A DNA stretch of 37,035 nt from an uncultured Clostridia bacterium (GCA_944383255.1 CALWOY010000055.1:1-37035); one strand, 5' to 3'. Counted from the first letter of the stretch, positions 8,928 through 18,653 are shown. Made by a program: numbers and translations. Notes: generated from the letters alone by a model not told the origin.

Positions 8928-11018
8928 ATGAGCAATATAGCAAAAGTTTATGAAACCAAAATTGGCGGTAAAAAAGTTGTTGTAGAAACAGGAAAGTATT
9001 GTGAACAGTCAAATGGTTCATGTATTGTAAGGTGTGGTGAAACTGTTGTTATGGTCAATGTCACAATGGCAAAACAACCTCGTGATGGTATTGACTTCTT
9101 CCCACTTGGAGTTGATTTTGAAGAAAAAATGTACTCTGTTGGCAAAATTCCTGGTGGCTATAAAAGGAGAGAGGGTCGTCCAGCAGATAAAGCGATACTT
9201 GTATCAAGGCTTATCGATAGACCACTAAGACCATTGTTTCCAAAAGGATTTTATAATGATGTTTCTGTAGTAGCAACTGCACTTTCAGTTGACCCAGATG
9301 TTGCAATTGAACCACTTGCAATGCTTGGTTCATCAATAGCTTTAACAATTTCAGACATACCATTCCAAGGACCAACAGGCTCTGTACTTGTTTCTTGTGT
9401 AGATGGCAAGTTTATAGTTAATGGAACAGAAGAAGAGCGTGCAAAAAGCAATATGCACTTAACCGTTAGTGGAACACATGACGCTATACTAATGGTTGAA
9501 GCTGGAGCAAACGAGGTTCCTGAAGATGTGATGATTGATGCTATAATGTTTGCTCATGAGGAAATTAAAAAACAAGTTGAATTTCAACTTAAAATGAAAG
9601 AAGAGATTGGCAAACCAGTAAGTGAATATGTTTCATTTCTTCCACAAGAAGATCTTAAAAATGTGGTTAAAGAATATGCATACGACAAACTAGTTAAAGC
9701 ACTTGACACCTTTGATAGACACACAAGACAACAAAATCAAGATGAAGTTGATGCGGATGTTAAACAACATTTTGCAGAAATTTATCCAGATAGAGAACAA
9801 GAAATTGGTAGTGTATTGTATGCTCTTACAAAAGAAATAGTTAGAAAAAAAATAATTAATGATGGAATAAGACCAGACGGAAGAAAGTTTACAGAAATTC
9901 GTCCTATTTGGTGTGAAGTAGGTGTTTTACCAAGAGTACATGGCACTGGAGTATTTACTAGAGGGCAAACTCAAGTTTTAACTACTTGTACACTAGGACC
10001 AATATCCGAGGCACAAGAAATTGAAATACTGGATGAGGATGAAGAAGTTAAACGTTATATTCACCATTATAATATGCCACCTTATGCAACAGGGGAAGCG
10101 AAACCACTACGTTCACCGGGTAGAAGAGAAATAGGCCACGGAGCATTAGCAGAAAGGGCTTTAGTTCCTGTAATTCCTAGTGAAGAAGAATTCCCTTATG
10201 CAATAAGGCTTGTGAGTGAAGTATTGTCATCAAATGGTTCATCGTCTATGGCATCAACTTGTGGTTCAACTCTTGCCCTTATGGATGCTGGAGTTCCAAT
10301 CAGTGCTCCTGTTGCAGGTATTGCTATGGGCTTAATTAAAGATACAGAACAAAATAAAGTAGCCGTTCTTAGTGATATTCAAGGTCTTGAAGATTTCTTT
10401 GGTGATATGGACTTTAAAGTTACAGGCACAACCAAAGGAATAACTGCTATACAAATGGATATAAAAATTAAAGGAATTGACAAAAAAATTCTTACAACAG
10501 CATTGAACCAAGCACGAGAAGGAAGACTTTACATTATGGATAAAATGCTACAGGTAATCTCAAAACCTAGAAAAGAATTATCAAAATATGCACCCAAAAT
10601 TATTACTTTCAATATCAATCCAGACAAAATAAAAGATGTTATCGGTAGTGGTGGTAAAGTTATAAATAAAATTATTGCTGAAACAAATGTTAAAATAGAC
10701 ATTGATGATGATGGCAGAGTTTATATTTCAACACCAGATACAGATATGGCACAAAGAGCCAAAGAAATTATTTTAAATATAGTCGAAGATTTTGAAGTTG
10801 GTAAAATTTATTCTGGAAAGGTTATAAAGACAACAACATTTGGTGCTTTTGTTGAAGTTGCTCAAAATAAAGAAGGTATGATCCATATCAGTAAGTTGAG
10901 CGACAAAAAAGTAAAGAAAGTTGAAGATGTTGTAAATGTTGGGGATAGTGTACAAGTTGAAGTTATAAAAATTGATGACAAGGGTCGAGTAGATTTTAGA
11001 CTTGTCGCTAAAGAATAA
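8928..11018 (+). CDS. pnp: Polynucleotide phosphorylase (PNPase)
   Basis: Phosphorolytic 3'-5' exoribonuclease that degrades mRNA, normally a trimer. All domains are seen in order: first RNase PH domain (from residue 1), helical linker, second RNase PH domain with DGIRPDGR (about 315-322) and the phosphate-site run SSNGSSSMAST, a KH domain with GSGGK (573-577), and an S1 RNA-binding domain from about 624 (GKVIKTTTFGAFVEV). Length 696 is standard. The ATG has AAAAGAGG upstream. A U-rich hairpin terminates it, so pnp ends the rpsO-pnp unit. Confidence 0.97.
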   Translation: MSNIAKVYETKIGGKKVVVETGKYCEQSNGSCIVRCGETVVMVNVTMAKQPRDGIDFFPLGVDFEEKMYSVGKIPGGYKRREGRPADKAILVSRLIDRPLRPLFPKGFYNDVSVVATALSVDPDVAIEPLAMLGSSIALTISDIPFQGPTGSVLVSCVDGKFIVNGTEEERAKSNMHLTVSGTHDAILMVEAGANEVPEDVMIDAIMFAHEEIKKQVEFQLKMKEEIGKPVSEYVSFLPQEDLKNVVKEYAYDKLVKALDTFDRHTRQQNQDEVDADVKQHFAEIYPDREQEIGSVLYALTKEIVRKKIINDGIRPDGRKFTEIRPIWCEVGVLPRVHGTGVFTRGQTQVLTTCTLGPISEAQEIEILDEDEEVKRYIHHYNMPPYATGEAKPLRSPGRREIGHGALAERALVPVIPSEEEFPYAIRLVSEVLSSNGSSSMASTCGSTLALMDAGVPISAPVAGIAMGLIKDTEQNKVAVLSDIQGLEDFFGDMDFKVTGTTKGITAIQMDIKIKGIDKKILTTALNQAREGRLYIMDKMLQVISKPRKELSKYAPKIITFNINPDKIKDVIGSGGKVINKIIAETNVKIDIDDDGRVYISTPDTDMAQRAKEIILNIVEDFEVGKIYSGKVIKTTTFGAFVEVAQNKEGMIHISKLSDKKVKKVEDVVNVGDSVQVEVIKIDDKGRVDFRLVAKE

Positions 11019-11025
11019 TAAAAAG

Positions 11026-11052
11026 AACTGCACAATTTGTGTGGTTTTTTTA
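11026..11052 (+). terminator. Rho-independent terminator after pnp
   Basis: A 9-bp stem with two G-U pairs (AACTGCACA 11026-11034 with TGTGTGGTT 11038-11046) is followed by six T (11045-11050). It lies 8 bases after the pnp stop codon. Confidence 0.75.
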
Positions 11053-11084
11053 ATATGCTTAAAATGTTATGCATAGAATATGAT

Positions 11085-11798
11085 ATGAAAAAAATATCTG
11101 AAAAATTTTTCCGTAAGTATATAGTAAATATTTCATTATGTTTAATGCTTGTTATAGTCGCTTCACTTACAATTCTTGGAACAACCACTCAGGTTTTTGG
11201 CAGTAATGGTTATTCTGTATACTATCGTGGAAATGAAAAAAATAACAATGTTTCACTAATGTTTAATGTATATATGGGAGAAGAAGTAATTCCAGACATT
11301 TTAGATGTTTTGTCTTCCAATTCTGTAAAAGTAACATTTTTTGTGGGAGGGAGTTGGGCAATAAAACATACAGAACTTCTTCAAGAAATTTTAAATCAAG
11401 GGCACGAAATAGGAAATCATGGATATTGGCATAAAGACCATAAAACACTTAGTGTGGAAAAAAATATGAGTGAAATTGGTCTTACACACGAAGTTATTAA
11501 GCAAACATTAAATTATGAAATGACATTATTTGCACCTCCTAGTGGCTCATATGGTCAAAATACTTTAAAGGTGGCACAAGATATGGGGTATAAAACAATT
11601 ATGTGGAGCAAAGATACTATTGATTGGCGTGACCATGATGCTACACTTATAACTACTCGTGCAACTAAAAATCCACAAAATGGTGACTTGATTCTTATGC
11701 ATCCAACGGCTTCTACACTTGAAGCTCTCCCCGAAATTATTACTTTTTATACACAAAGCGGATATAAATTGACAACTGTTTCTGAAAATATTTTGTAA
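11085..11798 (+). CDS. ylxY: YlxY-like polysaccharide deacetylase-family sporulation protein
   Basis: NodB-fold protein of the type associated with sporulation (PdaB/YlxY group). The N-terminus is basic then hydrophobic (a signal anchor, about 15-35), so it acts outside the membrane. Seen motifs: a first motif MFNVYMGEE in place of TFDDG, so the general-base Asp is lacking; the metal motif GHEIGNHGYWH; APPSGSYG in place of RPPxG; DTIDWRDHD; and a final LMHPT. Metal binding may persist but catalysis is doubtful; a non-Asp first motif is, to my knowledge, common in the YlxY group. In Bacillus ylxY also lies directly after pnp, which supports the name. The frame stays open up to a TTG at 11037, but that codon lies inside the pnp terminator, so the ATG at 11085 (238 residues) is preferred. 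No clear ribosome-binding site. Confidence 0.8.
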   Translation: MKKISEKFFRKYIVNISLCLMLVIVASLTILGTTTQVFGSNGYSVYYRGNEKNNNVSLMFNVYMGEEVIPDILDVLSSNSVKVTFFVGGSWAIKHTELLQEILNQGHEIGNHGYWHKDHKTLSVEKNMSEIGLTHEVIKQTLNYEMTLFAPPSGSYGQNTLKVAQDMGYKTIMWSKDTIDWRDHDATLITTRATKNPQNGDLILMHPTASTLEALPEIITFYTQSGYKLTTVSENIL

Positions 11799-11805
11799 TT
11801 TAAAC

Positions 11806-11835
11806 TTGCACACTACTACTAGTTGGTGGTATACT
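11806..11835 (+). promoter_or_regulatory. Promoter for spoIIIE/ftsK
   Basis: TTGCAC (11806-11811) and TATACT (11830-11835) are 18 bases apart, and a TG one base before the -10 box (11827-11828) makes it an extended -10 promoter. It would drive spoIIIE/ftsK and probably the overlapping rimO and pgsA. Confidence 0.6.
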
Positions 11836-11854
11836 CTTTCTTGGAGTTTAAAGA

Positions 11855-14530
11855 GTGACTGTCTATAACTTATCTAAACAACCAAGAAAGGAAAAATCAG
11901 TAAAAGATAGAAATAAAATAATCGGCATTGTTTTACTGGTTGTTTCTTCTATTGCATTTGTTTCTTTATTAACGAGTTTTATACAATTTTTAAAATCTTT
12001 TTTGTTAGGGGTGTTTGGTCTTTTTTCGTATCCTCTTTTTATAACTGTGTTTGTCATTGGCTTAGCACTTGTAAATAATAAAAAATATGTAATGACACCG
12101 AAGTATATTGTTTATCTTTTGTGTACATTGTTTTCGTTATTGTGCATTTTGCATATGCTTTTTATTGATAAATCTGGTACTTTTTTTGAATATCTAGGTC
12201 GTTGCTATACACAAAAAATGTCAGTAGGTGGCATTTTGTGTGGAATTTTAACAGCACCTTTTATCTTTTTATTAAGCGATGCTGGGGCTTATATTATATT
12301 TAGTTTAGCACTGATTATTTTTGGTGCATTACTTGCAGATTATATATTTTACTTAAATAAATCACAAACGCTTAAAAAACCAGTTCAAATTTCACAAATA
12401 CCAACAATTGATAATTTAGCAAAATCTAAAGATAAAAAGGAGATAAAAGTTCCTGCTCCTAATATTGTACTAGATGCTAAACTTGAAAATGAACCGCTTG
12501 ATGATGCTTCTAAGCGTAAAGTTGGTACAATTTCTACAAATATTGAACCAGTGACACAAGATAATACCGAGCCAGTTTTAAGTGACAAAGAAGCACTAAA
12601 GAAATTTTTATTTAATAAGGATGACTCTGTAAAAGTCGACATGGCAAAATATAAAAATGGTCGACTTAATGTTTCTCCAACTAAAATTCAAGATAATATC
12701 AATATTCTAAAGAAACAGGACACAACTACAACAAATGCACCTTCAAAAATCGTGCATGATTTTTCTGTTTCTTTAAATGAGCCAAGTATGCAAAAGGAAG
12801 AGGAAAAACCATATATCGCACCACCTATATCTAATGTAGAATCAAATTCTTCAAAACACAAAGAAATACAAAGTACCGAAGATTTTGCTGAAAATGTTTT
12901 AGCATCACTTATAGGGGATAGCAAAATAGATACAGATGTAAAACCACTAAAACCTGAAAATAATCGTAGAGGGCTTAGAAATTTAAATATTGATAATGAG
13001 TTCCAAAAACCAAAAATGGAGCAGCAAAAACTTGACACAGAGCCACTTAAACCTAAAAAATCTCCTCGTTATGTTCATCCATCACTTGACCTTTTGACCA
13101 CAAGGTCAATGGATTTAAGCGAACTTAATGAGGATGTAATGCTTAAAAGGCAACAACTTGAGAATGCGCTTGATACTTTTGGCATACCTGCAAAAGTTAT
13201 TGAAGTTGTTGTTGGCCCTGCGGTAACTAGATACGAACTTGAAATGCCTGCAGGTATTTCTGTTAAGAAAATTTTGGCACACTCCGATGATATAGCATTG
13301 AATCTTGCGGCTAATGGTGATATACGTATAGAAGCACCTATACCTGGCAAAAGTGCTGTCGGTATAGAAGTACCTAATGAAAAGATTGCAACTGTCGGAC
13401 TTAGAGATATAATGGCATCACAAGAATTTCAAAATGCTAAAGCACCACTCACATTTGTTTTAGGTAAGGATATTGCAGGAACTGTTAGACTATGTAATTT
13501 GGCTAAAATGCCTCATTTGTTAGTTGCAGGTTCAACTGGTAGTGGTAAATCAGTTTGTCTTAACGCAATTATATTAAGTTTAATTTATAAAACAAGTCCT
13601 GATGATGTTAGACTTATTTTAATTGACCCAAAACAAGTTGAATTTTCAATATATAATGGTTTGCCACATCTTTTGATACCAAATGTTATAACTGACCCTG
13701 ATAAAGCGTTAAATGCTCTTTCTTGGGCAGTTAGTGAAATGGAAAGAAGATATTCTTTATTTAAAGAAACTAGAACAAAAGATATAACCGAATACAATTC
13801 TTCAAGTGCTGTTATGGAAGGCACAAGTGAAAAAATACCATATATTGTTGTTATCGTAGATGAACTTGCCGACCTTTTAATGAGTGCTAAAAAAGATGTT
13901 GAAGAGAAATTAACACGTCTTGCTGCGAAATCAAGAGCGGCAGGTATACACCTTATTCTTGCGACACAAAGACCATCTGTAGACGTAATTACTGGTACAA
14001 TGAAAAATAATTTCCCATCAAGAATTTCATTTAAACTTATGAGTTTTGCTGACAGCCGTACCATACTTGACCAAGGTGGTGCAGAAAAACTTCTTGGTAG
14101 GGGTGATATGCTCTACAAACCAAATGATGCACCTGAACCAAGACGTATTCAAGGGTGTTTTGTTACTTCTTCAGAAGTTGCTAATATCGTTGACTTTGTT
14201 AAGGAAAACAATAAAGATTATGATTACGATGACAAAGTTGAAACACAAATTACAAACCCTCCACAAGATATTATGGCAAGTGCGAATGGGGATAATGTTT
14301 CAGATGGTTTTGACCCTCTTATGCCACAAGCACTTAAATGTGTTATAGAAAATGGTCAAGCGTCAATTTCAATGCTTCAAAGAAGACTTGTAATTGGATA
14401 TCCTCGTGCGGCAAGAATTATAGATCAAATGCAAGATCACAATTTTATTTCTGCTCAAGATGGCAGTAAACCAAGAACAGTTTTAATAACTATGGAACAA
14501 TATCAAGAACTTTTTGGAGATGAGGAATGA
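11855..14530 (+). CDS. spoIIIE: FtsK/SpoIIIE-family DNA translocase
   Basis: Membrane-anchored ATPase that pumps chromosomal DNA through closing septa; in spore formers SpoIIIE moves the chromosome into the forespore. The 891 residues show about four N-terminal membrane segments (within 22-165), a charged low-complexity linker (about 170-420), then the RecA-like motor: Walker A GSTGSGKS (559-566) and Walker B ending in Asp669-Glu670 within VVIVDEL, with LATQRPSVDVITG after it. A C-terminal winged-helix gamma domain recognises oriented DNA motifs (ALKCVIENGQASISMLQRR onward). The start is GTG, chosen because GGAG lies 8 bases upstream. The rimO ATG overlaps its stop (ATGA). Only one such gene is seen here, so it could serve both division and sporulation. 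Confidence 0.95.
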   Translation: MTVYNLSKQPRKEKSVKDRNKIIGIVLLVVSSIAFVSLLTSFIQFLKSFLLGVFGLFSYPLFITVFVIGLALVNNKKYVMTPKYIVYLLCTLFSLLCILHMLFIDKSGTFFEYLGRCYTQKMSVGGILCGILTAPFIFLLSDAGAYIIFSLALIIFGALLADYIFYLNKSQTLKKPVQISQIPTIDNLAKSKDKKEIKVPAPNIVLDAKLENEPLDDASKRKVGTISTNIEPVTQDNTEPVLSDKEALKKFLFNKDDSVKVDMAKYKNGRLNVSPTKIQDNINILKKQDTTTTNAPSKIVHDFSVSLNEPSMQKEEEKPYIAPPISNVESNSSKHKEIQSTEDFAENVLASLIGDSKIDTDVKPLKPENNRRGLRNLNIDNEFQKPKMEQQKLDTEPLKPKKSPRYVHPSLDLLTTRSMDLSELNEDVMLKRQQLENALDTFGIPAKVIEVVVGPAVTRYELEMPAGISVKKILAHSDDIALNLAANGDIRIEAPIPGKSAVGIEVPNEKIATVGLRDIMASQEFQNAKAPLTFVLGKDIAGTVRLCNLAKMPHLLVAGSTGSGKSVCLNAIILSLIYKTSPDDVRLILIDPKQVEFSIYNGLPHLLIPNVITDPDKALNALSWAVSEMERRYSLFKETRTKDITEYNSSSAVMEGTSEKIPYIVVIVDELADLLMSAKKDVEEKLTRLAAKSRAAGIHLILATQRPSVDVITGTMKNNFPSRISFKLMSFADSRTILDQGGAEKLLGRGDMLYKPNDAPEPRRIQGCFVTSSEVANIVDFVKENNKDYDYDDKVETQITNPPQDIMASANGDNVSDGFDPLMPQALKCVIENGQASISMLQRRLVIGYPRAARIIDQMQDHNFISAQDGSKPRTVLITMEQYQELFGDEE

Positions 14531-15840
14531 CAATAGATGAACTAAAGACAAAAAAGATTTCGGCTATAAGTCTTGGCTGTGATAAAAATCGCGTAGACCT
14601 TGAACATATGCTAGGTACATTGTCTGATTTTGGTTTTCAGATAGTGGCCGATATTTATAGTGCCGAAATAATAATCGTCAACACCTGTGCGTTTATATCA
14701 AGTTCAGTTGAAGAAGCAATACAAAATATTTTACTTGCAACTAAATTAAAAAAAGATAAATGTGAAAAAGTTATTGTAACTGGTTGTTTAAATGAAAGAT
14801 ATTTAGACGATGTAAAAAAAGAATTTCCCGAAGTTGATGCTTTTGTAAGAGTAAAAGATAACGACCAAATTTTAAAAGTATTGTTTGACCTGTATTCTAT
14901 CCCACATAAAGAAAGATTTAAAAACCAGGGAAGGACGCTTACAACTCCATTTAATTATGCCTATCTTAAAATCGCAGATGGCTGTAATAATGGTTGCGCT
15001 TATTGCATAATTCCAAGAATAAGAGGTAGGTATAAGTCTATTCCTATTGATGACCTCGTAAAAGAAGCAAAAATGTTGGCATCAAAAGGTGTCAAAGAAT
15101 TGATTATAGTTGCACAAGATGTTTCAAGATATGGTGAAGATTTGTATGGGCAAGTGATGCTTATTCCGCTTCTTGAAAAACTAAGCAAAATTCGTGAAAT
15201 TAAGTGGATAAGATTACATTATTTATATCCAGAAATGATTACTGATGAATTACTTGATTTTCTTTATGAAAATGATAAAATATGTAAGTATCTAGATATT
15301 CCACTTCAACATATAGATGACGATATTTTGCGGGAAATGAATAGGCGAACGGGGGAAGCTCAAACTAGAGAACTTATACAGAAAATAAAGGAAAAATATC
15401 CTAAATTTGCACTTAGAACTACATATATAATCGGCTTTCCTGGTGAAACTAAAAAGCAATTTGAAAAACTTGAAGATTTTATCCAGAAATTCCCAATGCC
15501 TAATGTTGGTTTCTTCCCATATTATAGAGAAGACAAAACCAAGGCATACTACATGAAGCAAGTACCAAATTTTAAGAAAAAAATAAGACTCAAAAAGATT
15601 TATACTATTCAAAAAAATGTCAGTGATAATTTAAACAAAAATCGAATTGGTGAAGTAGTAGAGGCAGTTGTAGATTATTATGATGAAAATAACAAATGCT
15701 TCATACTACGTGATGAATATTCATCGCCACAAGTTGATTTTATAATTGAAGTGTATCGTGATGATTTGGAACTTGGAAAATTTTATAATATAAAATTAAC
15801 AGATTATAATCAAGATAAATTTAAAGGAGAAATTGTATGA
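14527..15840 (+). CDS. rimO: RimO, ribosomal protein S12 methylthiotransferase
   Basis: Radical SAM enzyme that adds a methylthio group to an Asp of ribosomal protein S12. The N-terminal methylthiotransferase domain carries three cluster Cys: Cys18 in SLGCDKNRVD, Cys54 in NTCAF and Cys87 in TGC. The radical SAM cluster motif is CNNGCAYC (Cys153, Cys157, Cys160). LGCxKNxVD and PRIRGRYKS separate it from MiaB. A C-terminal TRAM domain is present (about 370-437), in contrast to MiaB of this window. Length 437 is normal. It overlaps spoIIIE and pgsA by four bases each (ATGA), so translation is coupled across the three genes. Confidence 0.95.
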   Translation: MTIDELKTKKISAISLGCDKNRVDLEHMLGTLSDFGFQIVADIYSAEIIIVNTCAFISSSVEEAIQNILLATKLKKDKCEKVIVTGCLNERYLDDVKKEFPEVDAFVRVKDNDQILKVLFDLYSIPHKERFKNQGRTLTTPFNYAYLKIADGCNNGCAYCIIPRIRGRYKSIPIDDLVKEAKMLASKGVKELIIVAQDVSRYGEDLYGQVMLIPLLEKLSKIREIKWIRLHYLYPEMITDELLDFLYENDKICKYLDIPLQHIDDDILREMNRRTGEAQTRELIQKIKEKYPKFALRTTYIIGFPGETKKQFEKLEDFIQKFPMPNVGFFPYYREDKTKAYYMKQVPNFKKKIRLKKIYTIQKNVSDNLNKNRIGEVVEAVVDYYDENNKCFILRDEYSSPQVDFIIEVYRDDLELGKFYNIKLTDYNQDKFKGEIV

Positions 15841-16415
15841 ATTTACCAAATAAATTAAGTATTCTTAGGATATGTTTTATTCCATTTGTAATGTTCTTTT
15901 ATCTACAGCCATTTTGGACATGGGGAAAAATCGTCGCTGTAGTACTTTTTGTTTTAGCAGTGCTTACTGACACACTTGATGGCTATATTGCTAGAAAATA
16001 TAATATGGTTACAGACCTTGGGAAACTGTTAGATACCAATGCGGATAAGATTTTAGTTTTATCGGCACTTTTAATGGTAATATGCGATAATACCATTATG
16101 GCACCATACGGTGTTATTGTAGCGACAATAATTATAGGTAGAGATATGATTATAAGTGCATTTAGACAAATCGCTGCTTCAAAAAATTTTGTTATGGCTG
16201 CCGATAAACTTGGCAAAATTAAAGCCATTTTCACTGATATTGCGATGATAATGTTTATGCTTTTAAGTTATTTTAATCTCATTACAATAAATGAAACATT
16301 TGTTTATGTTTATACAATATGTTCATATGTTATTTTAGGAATTGCTGTAGTCCTTACAATTTGGTCGATGCTAAATTACATTATTAAAAACAGAAAGGTA
16401 TTATCCAAGGAATAA
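15837..16415 (+). CDS. pgsA: PgsA, phosphatidylglycerophosphate synthase
   Basis: Integral membrane CDP-alcohol phosphatidyltransferase that joins CDP-diacylglycerol and glycerol-3-phosphate, the committed step to phosphatidylglycerol. The family signature is complete: Asp48-Gly49, Ala52-Arg53, Gly62, Asp66 and Asp70 in the spacing DGx2ARx8Gx3Dx3D. Several hydrophobic segments surround it. At 192 residues it fits the family. Its ATG overlaps the rimO stop by four bases and the cinA-like gene follows after three bases; pgsA-cinA-recA is a classic Gram-positive order. Confidence 0.95.
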   Translation: MNLPNKLSILRICFIPFVMFFYLQPFWTWGKIVAVVLFVLAVLTDTLDGYIARKYNMVTDLGKLLDTNADKILVLSALLMVICDNTIMAPYGVIVATIIIGRDMIISAFRQIAASKNFVMAADKLGKIKAIFTDIAMIMFMLLSYFNLITINETFVYVYTICSYVILGIAVVLTIWSMLNYIIKNRKVLSKE

Positions 16416-16418
16416 ACT

Positions 16419-17642
16419 ATGGTTTATATTTATACTATTTCAGATAAAGCATTGATGGGTAAACAAGTAAACATTTTGCCGTCCTATTTAAGTGAATGTT
16501 TATTTAAAAATAATTTAAGAATAGAACAACAAACTATAATTTCAACTAGTTCAGATTTTGAAAGACAATTAAACATATCACTAAAAGGTAATAATATTTA
16601 CATTTTTTTAGTTGATAAAGCATATGAAAATCTTAATGCTTATATTGCAAAACTTACTAATTGCAATATCCTAGACAACCCATATTTAAAAAACGCATTA
16701 TTTGATTATTATAAAAAGCATAACCTTGTTCCAACAAAAGATGAGGAAAATGAATGGAAAATTCCATCACTCGCTCGTGCCATTGTAAATCCTAATGGAA
16801 CTGTACAAGGATATATTGTATCGCATAAAGGTGATATGTTTTGTGTGCTTCCAAATAATTATAATGATGCACGCACAATGTTTGATGATGTCGTCTTGGA
16901 ATTCATATTGAATAATCAAAAAAAGAAATATAAAAGTTATACTTTTAAAACTTTTGGACTTTCAGAAAGCGGAATAACTCAAATAATCTCTGATGAAATA
17001 AAAAATAAATACAAAATTTCTATAAATCTTTTTTCAAAACCTTTTGAAGTGGATATAGTATTAAAATCTAATGCCGACAATGAGCATTTAGAAGAACTTG
17101 CAAAAAATGTGCTATTGAAGTTAGATAGATTTATATATGCCGTTGAAGATGTACCTATTGAAAAAGTACTTTATGAACTGCTAAAACTGAATGATATTAA
17201 AATTGGTTTTGTAGAAGATGTGACATGTGGTGAACTTATGTCTAGATTAAACAGACAAGCACCCGATGCCAAATCATATATCGCTCCAAGTTTAGTATTG
17301 ACAAATAGCGAATATAAAAAAGCTAAACTTTTAAAAAATGACGATTTAAACTTTGATACTGATATTGATGCAAATGTTGTATATAATATGGCAGCAACAT
17401 ATCTTAAACAGAATCAAGCAGATTTGGTTATTGCTACAGTTGGAACAACAACGTTATCAAATAATCAATTGGCAGGCTTATGTTTTATTGCGGTTGGTGA
17501 CAGAAACGAAGTACATGTATATAAAAATATATTTAAAGGTTCTCATGAGGAAATTGTAGATTGTATTTGTACCGCAAGTTTCTTCTATTTAATTAAAAAA
17601 TTGAAAAAAAATGATTTTCATTTTGAACAAATTACTGTATAA
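16419..17642 (+). CDS. CinA-like protein with degenerate active sites
   Basis: Position between pgsA and recA and overall plan mark this as a CinA relative: an N-terminal MoCF-like domain (about 1-165), a middle KTFGLSESG segment (177-185) matching the CinA linker domain, and a C-terminal PncC-like domain (about 250-407). Normal CinA hydrolyses ADP-ribose and deamidates NMN. Here the TTGGLGPTxDD loop is absent (the region reads NNIYIFLVDKAYEN, 58-71), the catalytic AESCTGG is EDVTCG (266-271), and TGIAGPGG reads VGTTTLSNN (341-349). Length 407 is nearly normal and the frame is uninterrupted, so this is not a simple pseudogene. It may be catalytically dead or have a different role. No gene symbol is given for that reason. 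Confidence 0.75.
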   Translation: MVYIYTISDKALMGKQVNILPSYLSECLFKNNLRIEQQTIISTSSDFERQLNISLKGNNIYIFLVDKAYENLNAYIAKLTNCNILDNPYLKNALFDYYKKHNLVPTKDEENEWKIPSLARAIVNPNGTVQGYIVSHKGDMFCVLPNNYNDARTMFDDVVLEFILNNQKKKYKSYTFKTFGLSESGITQIISDEIKNKYKISINLFSKPFEVDIVLKSNADNEHLEELAKNVLLKLDRFIYAVEDVPIEKVLYELLKLNDIKIGFVEDVTCGELMSRLNRQAPDAKSYIAPSLVLTNSEYKKAKLLKNDDLNFDTDIDANVVYNMAATYLKQNQADLVIATVGTTTLSNNQLAGLCFIAVGDRNEVHVYKNIFKGSHEEIVDCICTASFFYLIKKLKKNDFHFEQITV

Positions 17643-17643
17643 T
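17615..17643 (+). promoter_or_regulatory. Possible recA promoter inside the 3' end of the cinA-like gene
   Basis: A perfect TATAAT (17638-17643) ends one base after the stop codon of the cinA-like gene; a weak -35 TTTTCA (17615-17620) is 17 bases away. No palindromic LexA box of the Bacillus type (CGAAC...GTTCG) is visible, so SOS control is not supported here. Confidence 0.45.
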
Positions 17644-17666
17644 GGTTGTAGAATTTTGGAGGAAAA

Positions 17667-18653
17667 ATGGACGAGAATAAAAAGAAAGCACTTGATCAAG
17701 CAATACTTGCTATAGAAAAACAATTTGGTAAAGGTGCAATAATGCGTCTTGGTGACGCACCTGTACAAAAAATAGATGTTATTCCAACAGGATGTTTGCC
17801 ACTTGATATTGCACTTGGTACTGGTGGTGTACCAAGAGGTAGAATAGTTGAAATCTATGGACCAGAATCATCTGGTAAAACAACTATTGCATTGCATATA
17901 ATAGCAGAAGCGCAAAAGGCAGGCGGAACAGCCGCTTTTATAGATGCAGAACATGCTTTGGACCCAATTTATGCTGAGCAACTTGGGGTTAATGTCGGTG
18001 ACTTATATGTTTCTCAACCAGATAATGGTGAACAGGCACTTGATATTTGTGATACATTAGTAAGAACTGCAAGTGTTGATGTTGTTGTTGTTGACTCTGT
18101 TGCTGCACTCACTCCTAAAGCAGAAATTGATGGTGATATGGGAGAAAATCATGTTGGTTTGCAAGCAAGACTTATGAGTCAAGCACTTAGAAAATTGGCT
18201 GGTATTGCAAATAAGAGTAAAACATGTATTATCTTCATCAATCAATTGCGTGAAAAAATAGGTGTTATGTTCGGCAATCCAGAAACCACAGCAGGTGGAA
18301 AAGCACTTAAGTTCTATGCTAGTGTAAGAATGGATGTAAGAAGAGTTGACACAATAAAAAATGGAGATGAGTTTGTTGGTAATAGAACAAAGATAAAAAT
18401 TGTTAAAAATAAACTTGCTCCTCCATTTAAAACCGTTGAATTCGATATTATATATGGCAAGGGTATATCAAAAACAGGATGTATTTTGGATATGGCGGTT
18501 GAGCAGGGCATATGTCAAAAAACAGGCTCATGGTTCTCATATAACGATGAAAAAATTGGTCAAGGTAAGGAAAATGCTAAAAAATACCTTGAAGATAATC
18601 CAAATGTACTAACTGAAATAGAAAATCAAATTAAAGAAAAATTAGGGTACTAA
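17667..18653 (+). CDS. recA: RecA recombinase
   Basis: ATP-dependent strand-exchange protein and co-protease of the SOS response. Walker A GPESSGKT (65-72), the [12 protein letters not shown] segment, [11 protein letters not shown] and the DNA-binding-loop regions ([21 protein letters not shown] split around 160, then [14 protein letters not shown] and [11 protein letters not shown]) are all standard. The 328 residues are slightly short because the acidic C-terminal tail is reduced. TTGGAGG precedes the ATG. It converges with the penicillin-binding-protein gene, overlapping it by 12 bases; its terminator lies inside that gene. Confidence 0.98.
   Translation: MDENKKKALDQAILAIEKQFGKGAIMRLGDAPVQKIDVIPTGCLPLDIALGTGGVPRGRIVEIYGPESSGKTTIALHIIAEAQKAGGTAAFIDAEHALDPIYAEQLGVNVGDLYVSQPDNGEQALDICDTLVRTASVDVVVVDSVAALTPKAEIDGDMGENHVGLQARLMSQALRKLAGIANKSKTCIIFINQLREKIGVMFGNPETTAGGKALKFYASVRMDVRRVDTIKNGDEFVGNRTKIKIVKNKLAPPFKTVEFDIIYGKGISKTGCILDMAVEQGICQKTGSWFSYNDEKIGQGKENAKKYLEDNPNVLTEIENQIKEKLGY

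Noticed and set aside
13585-14064. A 159-codon minus-strand frame inside spoIIIE/ftsK
   Set aside because: It lies opposite the highly conserved motor domain and has no recognisable features or ribosome-binding site; a shadow frame.
17615-17666. LexA/SOS box in front of recA
   Set aside because: No CGAAC...GTTCG-type palindrome is present in the short upstream region.
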